Shown: positions 8,706 to 17,128 of the stretch, in pieces
Numbering within the stretch: the stretch's first letter is position 1
How the letters are laid out: every line of letters starts with the position of its first letter
Origin: Leisingera caerulea DSM 24564
GTDB lineage: Bacteria; Pseudomonadota; Alphaproteobacteria; Rhodobacterales; Rhodobacteraceae
Length of the DNA stretch: 64,000 bases
NCBI RefSeq assembly: GCF_000473325.1
Contig: NZ_KI421513.1
Location: 3,109,217-3,173,216 of the forward strand
Direction of reading: 5' to 3'
Notes under the pieces: model-generated
What the model was told of the DNA's origin: nothing
Database searches by the model: none
Seen by the model: the letters and a program-made list of their open reading frames with translations, nothing else
Program-made: the position numbers and the translations under genes

Positions 8706-9208
8706 GCTGCCACCTCTTTGGCGATCAGCTCCTCCCCGCGCAGCAGTTCGCGCACTTCCACCATGTCGGTGCTGAACGCTTCCTTCAGCACGCCGACGGC
8801 TTTCCAGGGCTCTGCATCGCCGCACATGAACACGTCAAACGCGCCATAGCCGATTTCCGGCCAGGTGTGGACGGAGATGTGGCTTTCCGCCAGCACGGCC
8901 ACGCCGGACACGCCCTGCGGCGAGAACTTGTGGGTGTGGATGTGCAGCAGGGTGGCGCCGCAGACCTCGACGCATTTGCGGAAGGCGTTCTGTATGCGCT
9001 CTTCGCAGTCCAGGCCGGTGCCCTTCATCACTTCGATGATCAGATGGGTGCCGGCAAACACCTTGCCATCCTTGCGGATGAAATGGTCTTCGCGGTCGGA
9101 ATCAACAACAGCATCAAGATTCGCGGCAGTTACACCGCGGGCGGTATCTTCCTCATGGGCGCCTGTCTCCAGACCGATCCCCAGTTGGAAGAGGTTGGCG
9201 TCTTTCAT
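8702..9208 (-). CDS. speD: S-adenosylmethionine decarboxylase proenzyme
   Basis: Makes decarboxylated S-adenosylmethionine, the aminopropyl donor for SpeE. It is the prokaryotic pyruvoyl type: self-cleavage is expected between Glu108 and Ser109 in VLAESHISVHTWPE. CGATLLHIHTHKFSPQGVSG carries other active-site residues. From ATG 9208 (good GGGGAG site) the protein has 168 residues. An in-frame upstream start at 9238 is less likely. It leads the speD-speE operon; the probable promoter is at 9307-9335. Confidence 0.95.
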
Positions 9209-9259
9209 GGCGCTCCCCTTCGTTCCAGTAGATGACAATCCAGACGGCCCTTAGCGCCC

Positions 9260-9335
9260 CCCCGGATAAGAGTCCGGGGTTGGGATCGGTGCCGAAAGTG
9301 AAGGGGCATGTAGGACCCATGAAGGATTCGATCAA
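9260..9335 (-). promoter_or_regulatory. Possible speDE promoter and leader hairpin
   Basis: On the minus strand, TTGATC (9330-9335) and TACATG (9307-9312) are 17 bp apart and could be the -35 and -10 boxes. The leader would then be about 90 nt and contain the hairpin CCCCGGA/TCCGGGG (9260-9279). The -10 match is weak, so this is tentative. Confidence 0.3.
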
Positions 9336-9399
9336 CCTTTAATTTCCGCATAGCTGGTAACGCATGGGCGGGCGGGTCCGGCCGGGGCGCGGAGGGCAT

Positions 9400-9426
9400 A
9401 AAAAAAGGCCGGGGCGAACCCCGGCC
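9400..9426 (-). terminator. Rho-independent terminator after the DUF1127 gene
   Basis: Minus strand: GGCCGGGG-TTCG-CCCCGGCC (8-bp perfect stem) followed by a run of seven T. It ends the DUF1127 transcript and isolates it from speDE. Confidence 0.88.
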
Positions 9427-9452
9427 GTCAGGTTGTTCTTTTGCCCAGGGGA

Positions 9453-9686
9453 TCATGGGCGCCAGAACGGAAGAGTGGCTTCATAATGAGCGTCGGCGCG
9501 GGACAGGCCGATGTCCTGCAGTTGCGCGTCGCTCAGGTGTTTCAGCTGGCACCGGGTTCGGTGGCGCAGGCTCCACTTGGTCACCAGCACGGCAAAGAGG
9601 ACGGCCCACTGCGCCAGCACCGGCAGGGCCGGGCGGCTGTTCAGAAAGGACATGTTCGATTGTGCCATTTGCGTGTGCTGTGCCAT
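9453..9686 (-). CDS. DUF1127 domain protein
   Basis: A 77-residue protein. The N-terminal half contains a hydrophobic stretch (ALPVLAQWAVLFAVLVTKW). The C-terminal half is the DUF1127 motif: HLSDAQLQDIGLSRADAHYEA. DUF1127 proteins are small, often arginine-rich, and in some alphaproteobacteria take part in RNA turnover or phosphate and carbon responses; the job of this one is not known. The hydrophobic N-terminus suggests membrane association. Its start faces the MocR regulator 96 bp away, with paired inverted repeats between, so it is the likely target of that regulator. Confidence 0.85.
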   Translation of the reverse strand: MAQHTQMAQSNMSFLNSRPALPVLAQWAVLFAVLVTKWSLRHRTRCQLKHLSDAQLQDIGLSRADAHYEATLPFWRP

Positions 9687-9702
9687 GGGAGGCTTCCTTC
9701 GT

Positions 9703-9793
9703 ATTGTGTTGATACAATCCTGTTGATTTGCTGTAAATTCCTGATACAAAGAGGCGGGTGTAATGTCCAAGGATGGATTGTAATGGGTACAAT
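9703..9793. promoter_or_regulatory. Paired ATTGT-N6/7-ACAAT operators between DUF1127 and mocR
   Basis: ATTGTGTTGATACAAT (9703-9718) and ATTGTAATGGGTACAAT (9777-9793) are two near-identical dyads. The second one covers the mocR start codon. TGATACAA also recurs as a direct repeat at 9710 and 9742, 32 bp apart (three helical turns). The layout is what one expects for autoregulation plus control of the divergent gene by the MocR protein. This is inference from pattern. Confidence 0.55.
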
Positions 9794-11186
9794 TTGGCCG
9801 CAGAGCCTGGCAGAGGCCAAAGGGCCGAAGTATAAGATGGTGGCCGACACAATCCGGTCCGCCATCGAAACCGGCGGATTGAAAACCGGTACAAAGCTCC
9901 CTCCGGTCCGCGATCTCGCGTACCAGTTGAGCATTACGCCCGGCACCGTGGCCCGCGCCTACAGCATTCTCACCGATGAGGGGGTGCTGGAAGCCGAGGT
10001 CGGGCGCGGCACCTTTGTAGCCGAAAAGAAGAAACCGGTGCCGGATGACGTATGGTCGCGGCAGCTGCATTTGGCCGAGGCGCGCGATCCCGGCCACGTC
10101 AGCCTGTTCAGCCCGCGCATTGCCGACATGGGGCAGGTCGCCGCGGTGCGCGAAGCGCTGCAAAAAGTGGCCGAAGGCGACGCGCAGAAGTTTCTGAATT
10201 ACCCGACCCGCGACGCCTATCTGCCGGTGCGCCAGGCCGCAGCCGCCTGGGTGGGGCAATCGCCGGTCGGCACTGTCACCGAAAATGACATTGTACTGAC
10301 GCACGGCGGCCAGAACGGGCTGATGGTGGTGCTGCAAGCCATCCTGGAGGGGCCGCAGCCGGTCATCATGGTCGAGGATCTGACCTATGCGGGCTTCCGC
10401 CGCGCGTCGGAGCTGCTGAGGGCGCAGGTGGTCGAGGTGGCGATGGACGACCACGGCATCCGCCCGGATTCGATGGAGCTGGCCATCCGCAAGACCGGCG
10501 CCACCGTCCTGTGCACCAGCCCGGAGGTGCACAATCCCACCGGGCTTTACACGCCTTTGGAGCGGCGAAAGGAAATTGTCCGGATTGCCCGCCGCCACGG
10601 GGTGCAGATCGTCGAGGACGACTGCTACCGCCTGGGCGAGTCCCGGGCGCCCAGCTACCGGGCGCTCGCGCCGGAGCTGGCCTGGCACGTCTCCTCGATC
10701 TCCAAGATCCTGACGCCCGCCCTGCGCGTCGGCTTTGCGCTGGCGCCAGAGGGGCGGGCGGCGGATCTGCGGCGGGTGGCGGAACACGGCTATTTCGGGC
10801 TGGCGCAGCCGCTGGCCGATCTGATCCGTATCCTGCTGACCGATCCCCGGCTCCCCGGGCTGGTCGGCAAGGTCCGCGCCGAGATGGCCCGCTATGTGCG
10901 GGTGGCGGTCAATGCACTGGGCGGCTTTGACCTGACCTGGAACCCGGATGTGCCGTTCCTGTGGCTGCGGCTGCCCTCGGGCTGGCGGGCGGCGGCCTTC
11001 ACCCGCGCGGCAGAGGCGAACGGTGTGCAGATCCGGTCTGCCGATGAATTCGCCCTGCGCGACGGCCGCGCCCCGCACGCGGTCCGCATCGCCGTCAACG
11101 CCCACGTGCCGCTGAAACGCTTCGAGGAGGCGATGCTGCGCCTGCGCGCCCTGCTGGACAACCCGCCGGAGCAGATCAGCGTCTGA
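9783..11186 (+). CDS. MocR/PdxR-type transcription regulator (GntR HTH + aminotransferase domain)
   Basis: A 467-residue fusion of an N-terminal GntR winged helix (about residues 15-85; KLPPVRDLAYQLSITPGTVAR) with a class I aminotransferase-like domain (about 110-460). The PLP lysine is in SSISKILTPALRVGF, and EVHNPTGLYTPLERR and VEDDCYRLGE are further PLP-site segments. MocR proteins use the PLP domain as a sensor; known effectors include PLP, GABA and taurine-type amines. The effector here is unknown. ATG 9783 is the right start because the HTH begins just after it. The gene diverges from DUF1127 and has no adjacent metabolic gene. Confidence 0.9.
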   Translation: MGTIWPQSLAEAKGPKYKMVADTIRSAIETGGLKTGTKLPPVRDLAYQLSITPGTVARAYSILTDEGVLEAEVGRGTFVAEKKKPVPDDVWSRQLHLAEARDPGHVSLFSPRIADMGQVAAVREALQKVAEGDAQKFLNYPTRDAYLPVRQAAAAWVGQSPVGTVTENDIVLTHGGQNGLMVVLQAILEGPQPVIMVEDLTYAGFRRASELLRAQVVEVAMDDHGIRPDSMELAIRKTGATVLCTSPEVHNPTGLYTPLERRKEIVRIARRHGVQIVEDDCYRLGESRAPSYRALAPELAWHVSSISKILTPALRVGFALAPEGRAADLRRVAEHGYFGLAQPLADLIRILLTDPRLPGLVGKVRAEMARYVRVAVNALGGFDLTWNPDVPFLWLRLPSGWRAAAFTRAAEANGVQIRSADEFALRDGRAPHAVRIAVNAHVPLKRFEEAMLRLRALLDNPPEQISV

Positions 11187-11194
11187 AATTATGG

Positions 11195-11208
11195 GGTATT
11201 ATAATACC
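11195..11208. repeat. Perfect 14-bp AT-rich palindrome
   Basis: GGTATTATAATACC lies eight bases past the mocR stop and is followed by TATTTTAT. The surrounding 50 bp are strikingly AT-rich for this genome. It may be a weak terminator hairpin or a binding site in front of rplM. The rplM promoter should lie in 11209-11351; TTGACC at 11249 is a candidate -35 without a clear -10. Confidence 0.45.
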
Positions 11209-11351
11209 TATTTTATAAATCATTGAATACTAAAGGTTTATTATTGTTTGACCCTGTTGACGCAGCATTGCGATCCCCGTAAACCCCCTCCATCGCATTC
11301 AGGCGGGACCGTTTTGGATTCTGCCTTCACGACAAACAGGATTGACCTGCC

Positions 11352-11810
11352 ATGAAAACCTTCTCTGCTACTCCGGCAGATATCGAGAAGAAGTGGATCC
11401 TGATCGACGCCGAGGGCGTTGTTCTGGGCCGTCTTGCCTCGATCGTTGCCATGCGCCTGCGTGGCAAGCACAAAGCCTCGTTCACTCCGCATATGGACAT
11501 GGGCGACAACGTCATCATCATCAACGCCGACAAGGTGCAGATGACCGGCAAAAAGCGTGACGAAAAATTCTACTGGCACACCGGCCACCCGGGCGGCATC
11601 AAGTCGCGCACCAAACAGGACATCCTGGAAGGTGCCCACCCGGAACGCGTCGTGTTCCAGGCCGTCAAGCGCATGCTGCCGGGCAACCGCCTGTCGCGTC
11701 AGCAGATGACCAACCTGCGTATCTATGCCGGTGCCGAGCACCCGCATGAAGCCCAGGCCCCCGAAGTTCTGGATGTTAAATCCATGAACAAGAAAAACAC
11801 CCGGAGCTGA
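11352..11810 (+). CDS. rplM: 50S ribosomal protein L13
   Basis: A structural protein of the large ribosomal subunit. The 152-residue product shows L13 signatures: [18 protein letters not shown] near the start, [30 protein letters not shown] core (abbreviated), [14 protein letters not shown], and the [21 protein letters not shown] stretch close to the C-terminus. It is followed after 5 nt by rpsI, the usual L13-S9 operon. Confidence 0.98.
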   Translation: MKTFSATPADIEKKWILIDAEGVVLGRLASIVAMRLRGKHKASFTPHMDMGDNVIIINADKVQMTGKKRDEKFYWHTGHPGGIKSRTKQDILEGAHPERVVFQAVKRMLPGNRLSRQQMTNLRIYAGAEHPHEAQAPEVLDVKSMNKKNTRS

Positions 11811-11815
11811 TATCG

Positions 11816-12301
11816 ATGGCTGATCAGATCAACACTCTCGAAGAGCTCGCAGCTGCAACCGGCGTGGAAGCAGTGGCTGAGGAAACCATCGCGCGTGAGC
11901 CGGTTCGTGACGAACTGGGCCGCTCCTATGCCACCGGCAAGCGTAAAGACGCTGTTGCCCGTGTCTGGATCAAGCCGGGCTCCGGCAAGGTCGAGGTGAA
12001 CGGCAAGGAAATCAACAAGTACTTCGCCCGTCCGGTGCTGCAGATGATTCTGCGCCAGCCGTTCCAGGTTGCCGGCGTCGAAGACCAGTTTGACGTCTAC
12101 GCCACCGTCAAGGGCGGCGGCCTGTCCGGTCAGGCCGGCGCGGTCAAGCACGGCATCTCCAAAGCGCTGCAGCTGTACGATCCGTCGCTGCGCGGCGCGC
12201 TGAAGGCCGCTGGCTTCCTGACCCGCGACAGCCGCGTTGTGGAACGTAAGAAATACGGCAAGGCCAAAGCCCGCCGCTCGTTCCAGTTCTCGAAGCGTTA
12301 A
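11816..12301 (+). CDS. rpsI: 30S ribosomal protein S9
   Basis: Small-subunit ribosomal protein whose C-terminal tail reaches the P-site tRNA. The 161-residue protein has an N-terminal extension of about 35 residues before the conserved [21 protein letters not shown] segment, normal in alphaproteobacteria. The C-terminus is the expected basic [17 protein letters not shown]. It follows rplM with a 5-nt gap and is closed by a strong terminator. Confidence 0.98.
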   Translation: MADQINTLEELAAATGVEAVAEETIAREPVRDELGRSYATGKRKDAVARVWIKPGSGKVEVNGKEINKYFARPVLQMILRQPFQVAGVEDQFDVYATVKGGGLSGQAGAVKHGISKALQLYDPSLRGALKAAGFLTRDSRVVERKKYGKAKARRSFQFSKR

Positions 12302-12321
12302 TTCGGAACACATCAAATTCG

Positions 12322-12353
12322 AAAGGGTCCGCCGCTGGCGGGCCCTTTTTTTT
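12322..12353 (+). terminator. Rho-independent terminator of rplM-rpsI
   Basis: AAGGGTCCGCC pairs with GGCGGGCCCTT around GCTG, followed by a run of eight T. Confidence 0.92.
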
Positions 12354-12371
12354 GCCTGCCTGCTTTTGCCG

Positions 12372-12401
12372 AAATCTTTCAGGGTTCTTTTAGAAAGATT
12401 T
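12372..12401. repeat. Perfect 9-bp inverted repeat upstream of the acyltransferase
   Basis: AAATCTTTC (12372-12380) and GAAAGATTT (12393-12401) are separated by 12 bp, in an AT-rich patch 50-80 bp before the acyltransferase start. It could be an operator or a weak second hairpin after rpsI. Confidence 0.4.
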
Positions 12402-12452
12402 TCTAATTTGTTTCCGGATTCGAGTGACCAGCAAGCGAAGGCAGGACAGATA

Positions 12453-13076
12453 ATGGTAACACCGGAAAACCCCAAGACCGCACCGATCGGAAACGGGCAG
12501 CTGGACATCGGCCGCTTCACCCATGGCTACGAGGACCTGGACATCCAGGAGCAGGGCGGCGGCGCCAATGTGTCCATCGGCGCGTTTTGCAGCATCGGCA
12601 GGGGTGCAAAGATCCTGCTCGATGCCTCGCCCGCGCTGGACCGGATCACCGCCTTTCCCTTCGGCGAGGTTTTCACCGGGGAGCTGGGCAGCGCCGGGGT
12701 TCACGTGCCGCGGCAGGGCGGCGGCGATGTTGTCATCGGCAACGACGTCTGGATCGGCGCCAATGCAACCGTGCTCGCCGGGGTGACCATCGGCAACGGC
12801 GCCGTCATCGGCCCCAACGCCACTGTTACCTGCGATGTCGGCCCCTATGAGGTTTGGGCAGGCAACCCGGCGCAGATGGTGCGCAAGCGGTTTGACGATA
12901 CGGTCTGCGGAAAACTGCAGGAACTGCGCTGGTGGGACCTGCCGCTGCCGCTGATCCAGGAAATGGCGCCGCTGCTGTCGGCCCAGCCGACGGTGGAGCT
13001 GATCGAAGGTCTGCAAGGCATCGTCGCCGATCTGGTGACCTTCACCGATCAGGAAACCGCCGGCAGCGCAGCCTGA
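12453..13076 (+). CDS. Hexapeptide-repeat acyltransferase (Vat/XAT-like)
   Basis: A 207-residue left-handed beta-helix acyltransferase. Repeats include NVSIGAFCSIGRGAKI and the late block VVIGNDVWIGANATVLAGVTIGNGAVIG (shortened). The loop and ITAFPFGEVF segment, and the cap region YEVWAGNPAQMVRKRF, are typical of the xenobiotic acetyltransferase branch (Vat, CatB) and of related sugar or serine acyltransferases. It transfers an acetyl group from acetyl-CoA to an unidentified acceptor. The start at ATG 12453 has an AGGACA site. Single gene; no antibiotic-resistance context, so a housekeeping or cell-surface role is as likely as detoxification. Confidence 0.82.
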   Translation: MVTPENPKTAPIGNGQLDIGRFTHGYEDLDIQEQGGGANVSIGAFCSIGRGAKILLDASPALDRITAFPFGEVFTGELGSAGVHVPRQGGGDVVIGNDVWIGANATVLAGVTIGNGAVIGPNATVTCDVGPYEVWAGNPAQMVRKRFDDTVCGKLQELRWWDLPLPLIQEMAPLLSAQPTVELIEGLQGIVADLVTFTDQETAGSAA

Positions 13077-13212
13077 GACGGGGCAGGGCCTTTGCCCGCG
13101 GAACACCACCGTGATTTCCGGCCCGGGACCCGGCCAGGTCCCAGGGCCGTTAACTTTTGCGGAAAACTGTCGTAACATCGGCGGCACTGCTTCCTGATGG
13201 GGGAAAGCTGTC

Positions 13213-13581
13213 ATGCCGCAAACCATTTACGAGAAATACGGCGGGTTCAGCGCCATCAGCCGCGTCGTAATGACATTTTACGAGATGGCGCTCGATTCCG
13301 ATCAGATCGGGGACTACTTCGCCGACGTCGACATGGCGCGGCTGATTGACCACCAGACCAAGTTCATCTCCTCGCTTTTGGGCGGGCCGGCCTCCTTCAG
13401 CGATGAACGGCTGGAGGCGGTGCACCGGGCCCTCGGCATCACCCATGAGGATTTCGACGAAATGGCGGCCCTGCTTAAGGACGCGCTGGAGCAGCATGGC
13501 CTTTCTGAGCCGGATGTCCGCACCACGCTGGCGGCGATCGAGGCCAAGCGCAACATCATCGTCACCAGGAACGCGGCATGA
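13213..13581 (+). CDS. Truncated hemoglobin (group I-like)
   Basis: A 122-residue 2-on-2 globin. FYEMALDSDQIGDYF gives the B-helix with Tyr23 in the usual ligand-gating position, GGPASF marks the E-F turn, and His71 in LEAVHRALGITHEDFDEM is the proximal heme ligand. Such globins bind O2, NO or CO. The gene overlaps the cyclase gene by 4 nt (ATGA), so both are made together. That arrangement suggests that the globin feeds a gas or redox signal to the cyclase, or protects it; this is inference. The start has a GGGGGAAAG site. Confidence 0.88.
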   Translation: MPQTIYEKYGGFSAISRVVMTFYEMALDSDQIGDYFADVDMARLIDHQTKFISSLLGGPASFSDERLEAVHRALGITHEDFDEMAALLKDALEQHGLSEPDVRTTLAAIEAKRNIIVTRNAA

Positions 13582-14636
13582 GCATTGCCGCCATCAACGA
13601 ACAGCTGCTGCGCGCGATCGGCGTCGGCGTGGCGGTGGTGCGGGCCTCTGACCTTGGGTTTGTTTTTCACAATCAGCCCTTTGCGGAATGGTTCGGCACG
13701 CCGGGCGAGGGCGCGGCGCTGACCGATGCCATCGACGGGCTGGACCGCGAGGATCTGGGCCCGCTTTGCGAGGAGGGGCTGCGCTATTCGGCGGAACTGA
13801 AGATCAAGCGCAAGCGGCGCACGCTGGTCTTTGCCATCAACATCTCGCAGGCCAGCCATCTGGATGAGGCGCTTCTGGTGGTGGAATGCCAGAACATCAC
13901 CCGCATCCGCGAGCTGGAAAGCATGATCGACAGCTACTCCGCGATGGTCGAGCGCAACACCCGCGAGCTGGAACGCGAGAAGGAGCGGGTGGAGCGGCTC
14001 CTGCTGAACCTGATGCCGCGCCAGGTCTATGAGGAATTCAAGACCTTCGGCGTCGTCACCCCGCAGCTCTACCCGCAGGTGTCGGTGGTGATGCTGGATT
14101 TCGTGAATTTCACCGATTTCGCCTCCCGCACCGATCCAACGGTCACGCTGGGAGAGCTGAACGACATCTTCACCGCCTTCGACCGCATCGTCGAACAATA
14201 CGGCTGCGAGCGGATCAAGACCATTGGCGACGCCTATCTGGCGGTGGCCGGAATGCCGGAACCGATGCCCGAACACGCCACCGCCGTGGCCCATTGCGCC
14301 ACCCGCTTCCTGCGCTACTTGGAGCGGCGCAACCTGAGCCACCAGCACAAATGGCAGGCGCGGATCGGGCTGGGCACCGGCTCTGCCGTCGGCTCGGTGG
14401 TGGGGATCCAAAAATATGTCTACGACGTGTTCGGCCCCGCGGTAAACCTGGCCTCCCGCCTGCAAGTCTTTGCCAACCCGATGAAAATTGTCGCGCCTGA
14501 GGAAATGAAGGATGCCTTGTCCGAGGAGTTCCATGTCACCGACATCGGCCCCGAGGACATCAAGGGCATTGGTGAGGTGAACCTGATCAACGTTGGTGCC
14601 GAGCTGAGCGCGCCGCAGCCTGCCAGCCGGTTTTAG
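13578..14636 (+). CDS. Class III adenylate cyclase with PAS-like input domain
   Basis: A 352-residue soluble cyclase. Residues about 5-110 form a PAS-like sensor; about 112-150 are a charged coiled coil (RELESMIDSYSAMVERNTRE); the catalytic domain runs from about 165 to 340. Metal aspartates are D174 (VMLDFVNF) and D218 (KTIGDAYLAV). K214 and D283 (YDVFG) are the adenine-selecting pair, and N290/R294 (VNLASRL) stabilise the transition state, so the product should be cAMP rather than cGMP. It is coupled to the upstream truncated hemoglobin. No cAMP-binding regulator is nearby. Confidence 0.92.
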   Translation: MSIAAINEQLLRAIGVGVAVVRASDLGFVFHNQPFAEWFGTPGEGAALTDAIDGLDREDLGPLCEEGLRYSAELKIKRKRRTLVFAINISQASHLDEALLVVECQNITRIRELESMIDSYSAMVERNTRELEREKERVERLLLNLMPRQVYEEFKTFGVVTPQLYPQVSVVMLDFVNFTDFASRTDPTVTLGELNDIFTAFDRIVEQYGCERIKTIGDAYLAVAGMPEPMPEHATAVAHCATRFLRYLERRNLSHQHKWQARIGLGTGSAVGSVVGIQKYVYDVFGPAVNLASRLQVFANPMKIVAPEEMKDALSEEFHVTDIGPEDIKGIGEVNLINVGAELSAPQPASRF

Positions 14637-15250
14637 CTGTCCGGTTCAATCAGCCCCAGCCCGCGCAAGTAGATGCCGATGCCGCTTTCCAGCAAATCCT
14701 CGGGCGGAAACGGCGACGTGGCCCCGGGAGAGTTGCGCGCATAGAGCTCCACCACCCCGTGGCTCATCGCCAGAACATGGGCCGAAAACATCGAAGCGGG
14801 CGGGCGTTTGTGCTCCGGGATATGCTGGCTCAGGTCCGCGGCGGCGCGTTCCAGGATCGCCCGTGCGCGGGCGGCGGCATCAGCCAGTTCCGGCGTGCGG
14901 TTCACTGACACACCGCTTTCGAACATGGCGATGTAATGGCCCGGATGCTTGCGCGCAAAGGCCAGATAGGCCCGGCCCGTCGCCTCGAACGCCGCGAGCG
15001 CCGAGGGCTGGTATTTCTCATAGGCATGCTGCATCAGGTCGGCAAACATGACGTAGCCCTGGCGCGCGGCTTCTGCGATCAGATCCTCGCGCCCCTCGAA
15101 ATGCCGGTAGACCGCCGCCGGGGTGACGCCCGCCTTTTTGGCAGCTTCCGACAGGGTGAATCCGGTCGGGCCCTTGGCCTCGATCAGCTGCAGGGCGGCT
15201 TCGACCAGCGCCTGGCGCAGGTTGCCGTGATGATAACCGCGTTTAGGCAT
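14633..15250 (-). CDS. TetR-family transcription regulator
   Basis: A 205-residue regulator. The N-terminal HTH is [20 protein letters not shown] through [21 protein letters not shown] (abbreviated), and the C-terminus (WHG-type effector domain) is all helical. It starts at ATG 15250 with [11 protein letters not shown], a very common TetR opening. The start overlaps the end of ppk2 by 8 nt, so it is expressed with the polyphosphate kinase and may control it. Its tail also overlaps the cyclase gene end on the opposite strand by about 4 nt. The ligand is unknown. Confidence 0.9.
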   Translation of the reverse strand: MPKRGYHHGNLRQALVEAALQLIEAKGPTGFTLSEAAKKAGVTPAAVYRHFEGREDLIAEAARQGYVMFADLMQHAYEKYQPSALAAFEATGRAYLAFARKHPGHYIAMFESGVSVNRTPELADAAARARAILERAAADLSQHIPEHKRPPASMFSAHVLAMSHGVVELYARNSPGATSPFPPEDLLESGIGIYLRGLGLIEPDS

Positions 15251-16112
15251 CCCAGATGTCCGGGCCTCCGCAAATTTCGGTGTCCAGGGCGCCGATGGCC
15301 TTGGCGTCCTTGTTGTCATAGTCAATGGCGGTCAGAACCGCCCGGATCGCCGCCAGCCGCGCCCGCCGCTTGCCGTCGGAGCGCACGATGGTCCAGGGCG
15401 CCTCGGGGCAATGGCTGCGGTCCAGGGTCTCGGAGATTGCGGCGGTGTACTCGTCCCATTTCTCCAGCCCCTTGATGTCGATCGGGCTCAGCTTCCATTG
15501 CTTCAGCGGGTCGGACTCCCGCTTCAGGAACCGGCGCAGCTGCTCCGCCCGGCCGACGTTGAGCCAGAACTTGAACAGCAGCACGCCGTCCTCCACCAGC
15601 GCCTGCTCAAACCCCTTCACCTGGTGAAAGAACCGCTCGCGCTGGTCATCGGTGCAAAAGCCGAACACCTTCTCCACCACGCCGCGGTTGTACCAGCTGC
15701 GGTCAAAGAACACGATCTCGCCGCCCGAGGGCAGGTGTTCGATATAGCGCTGAAAGTACCACTGGCTCTGTTCCTCTGCGGTGGGTTTTGACAGCGCCAC
15801 AACCCGGGCGCCGCGCGGGTTCAGGTTTTCGCGGAAGCGCTTGATCGTGCCGCCCTTGCCGGCCGCATCCCGGCCCTCGAACACGATGGCAATGCGCGCT
15901 TCGCTGGCCTTGACCCAGGCCTGCAGCTTGACCAGTTCAATTTGCAGCGCCTCCAGTTCCTTTTCATAGGCTTTGCGGCCCATCCGCTCCCGGTGGGGGT
16001 AGCTGGAGTTGAGGATTTCGTCTTTGTCCGCATCCTGGATCGCCTCGCGGATGGGCTCTGGCGCGCCGGTCTCGTAAAAGCGGCTGATGGCTCCGTCAAA
16101 TGGCAGCGTCAT
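15243..16112 (-). CDS. ppk2: Polyphosphate kinase 2
   Basis: Transfers phosphate between polyphosphate and nucleoside diphosphates. The 289-residue single-domain enzyme has Walker A at residues 80-88 (GRDAAGKGG), the catalytic aspartate and lid in [18 protein letters not shown] (D137), and the C-terminal [22 protein letters not shown] region. These mark the class I PPK2 form, which mainly phosphorylates ADP or GDP. The start is ATG 16112 with an SD-like GAAGGG; the upstream TTG is unlikely. It shares a transcript with the TetR gene downstream. Confidence 0.93.
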   Translation of the reverse strand: MTLPFDGAISRFYETGAPEPIREAIQDADKDEILNSSYPHRERMGRKAYEKELEALQIELVKLQAWVKASEARIAIVFEGRDAAGKGGTIKRFRENLNPRGARVVALSKPTAEEQSQWYFQRYIEHLPSGGEIVFFDRSWYNRGVVEKVFGFCTDDQRERFFHQVKGFEQALVEDGVLLFKFWLNVGRAEQLRRFLKRESDPLKQWKLSPIDIKGLEKWDEYTAAISETLDRSHCPEAPWTIVRSDGKRRARLAAIRAVLTAIDYDNKDAKAIGALDTEICGGPDIWDA

Positions 16113-16173
16113 ATGCAAAACCCTTCTGTCCTCAACACCTTATATGGGTATTCAGTATGGAATGTGAATCGCA

Positions 16174-17127
16174 TTAACGCAAACGTGCCCGGGCGGCAGC
16201 GCGGTGCACCGCTTCGGCCACAGCATCGGTTGCCACGTGATGCGGCATGTGGCCGATCCCCTCCAGCAGGGTCAGGGCGGCACTGGGGACGTCCCGGACC
16301 AGCTGCCGGGCGTGGATATTTGGGCTGACGGTGTCATCCGCGGTGCCGTGGATGATCTCGACCGGCACGCCGATCCGGCTGTAATGCGGCGCCAGCGCCT
16401 TTACCTCAGACAGCAGATTGGCGCGCTGCCGGGCATTGGCCCGCAGGGAATTGCGCCGCAGAGTCAGGCCGATGCCGAAGTGCTCGGCATAGCCGTCCGG
16501 CACCGGCTGGGGGGCAAAAACGGCGTCCAGCGTCTCCATCACCGTGGCACGGGACACAAACGCGGTGAGGGCCGGGACCGCGAGGGCGCTGCCGATCCGG
16601 GAAGACGTCACCTTGTAAAACGTGTCCAGCGGCGTGTCCCAGGGGTGCGAAACGCCTGCAACAGACACCAGTGCCGCCAGCGCCTCCGGGTGGTCGACGG
16701 CCCAGGCCAGTGCCACCGCGCCGCCATAGCTTTGGCCCAGCACCACGGGTTTTTCCGCGCCTAATTGCGCCGCGGCCTGGCGCAGCACGTCCGCCTGCTG
16801 CCGGATTGTCGCGCCGGTGCCGTTCAGACGGTCGGAATAGCCCAGCCCCGGCCGGTCAAAGACAAGGATGCGGAACTCCTTGGCCAGCGCCGGTGCCAGC
16901 CGGAAGGTCATGTCCCGGGTGTTGCCGCTGGAGCCGTGGATCAGCACCAGATCGGGCGCACTGCCCTTGGGGCGGCCCATTTCAACCACGTGCACCCGGT
17001 GGCGGCCGACCACCAGCACCTGGCCCTGCGGCGGGTGGCTGGCCTCGGCAGCTGCCTCGCGCCGTCCGGCCTGCCAGGCGGTCAGCGCGGCGCCGGTTGC
17101 AACAGCAAGGCTCAGGTAGACCAGCAT
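16174..17127 (-). CDS. Alpha/beta hydrolase, membrane-anchored or exported
   Basis: A 317-residue alpha/beta hydrolase. Residues 1-25 (MLVYLSLAVATGAALTAW) look like a signal or anchor. The oxyanion HGSSGNTRDM, nucleophile elbow GQSYGGAVAL, acid HGTADDTVS and terminal histidine GIGHMPHH complete a Ser-Asp-His triad. The start at 17127 is one base after the metA stop (TAAGATG), so translation is coupled to metA; an upstream ATG at 17154 inside metA is an alternative. Substrate unknown. A role in methionine synthesis is not implied by the fold. Confidence 0.85.
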   Translation of the reverse strand: MLVYLSLAVATGAALTAWQAGRREAAAEASHPPQGQVLVVGRHRVHVVEMGRPKGSAPDLVLIHGSSGNTRDMTFRLAPALAKEFRILVFDRPGLGYSDRLNGTGATIRQQADVLRQAAAQLGAEKPVVLGQSYGGAVALAWAVDHPEALAALVSVAGVSHPWDTPLDTFYKVTSSRIGSALAVPALTAFVSRATVMETLDAVFAPQPVPDGYAEHFGIGLTLRRNSLRANARQRANLLSEVKALAPHYSRIGVPVEIIHGTADDTVSPNIHARQLVRDVPSAALTLLEGIGHMPHHVATDAVAEAVHRAAARARLR

Positions 17128-17128
17128 C

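Noticed and set aside
9153..9335. A 60-residue upstream frame overlapping the speD start
   Set aside because: It begins upstream of the likely -10 box, has no ribosome site, and overlaps speD out of frame.
9453..11105. A long open frame antisense to the MocR gene
   Set aside because: Its amino-acid pattern is a GC-frame shadow of the MocR gene; only its last 77 codons (9453-9686) are a real gene, DUF1127.
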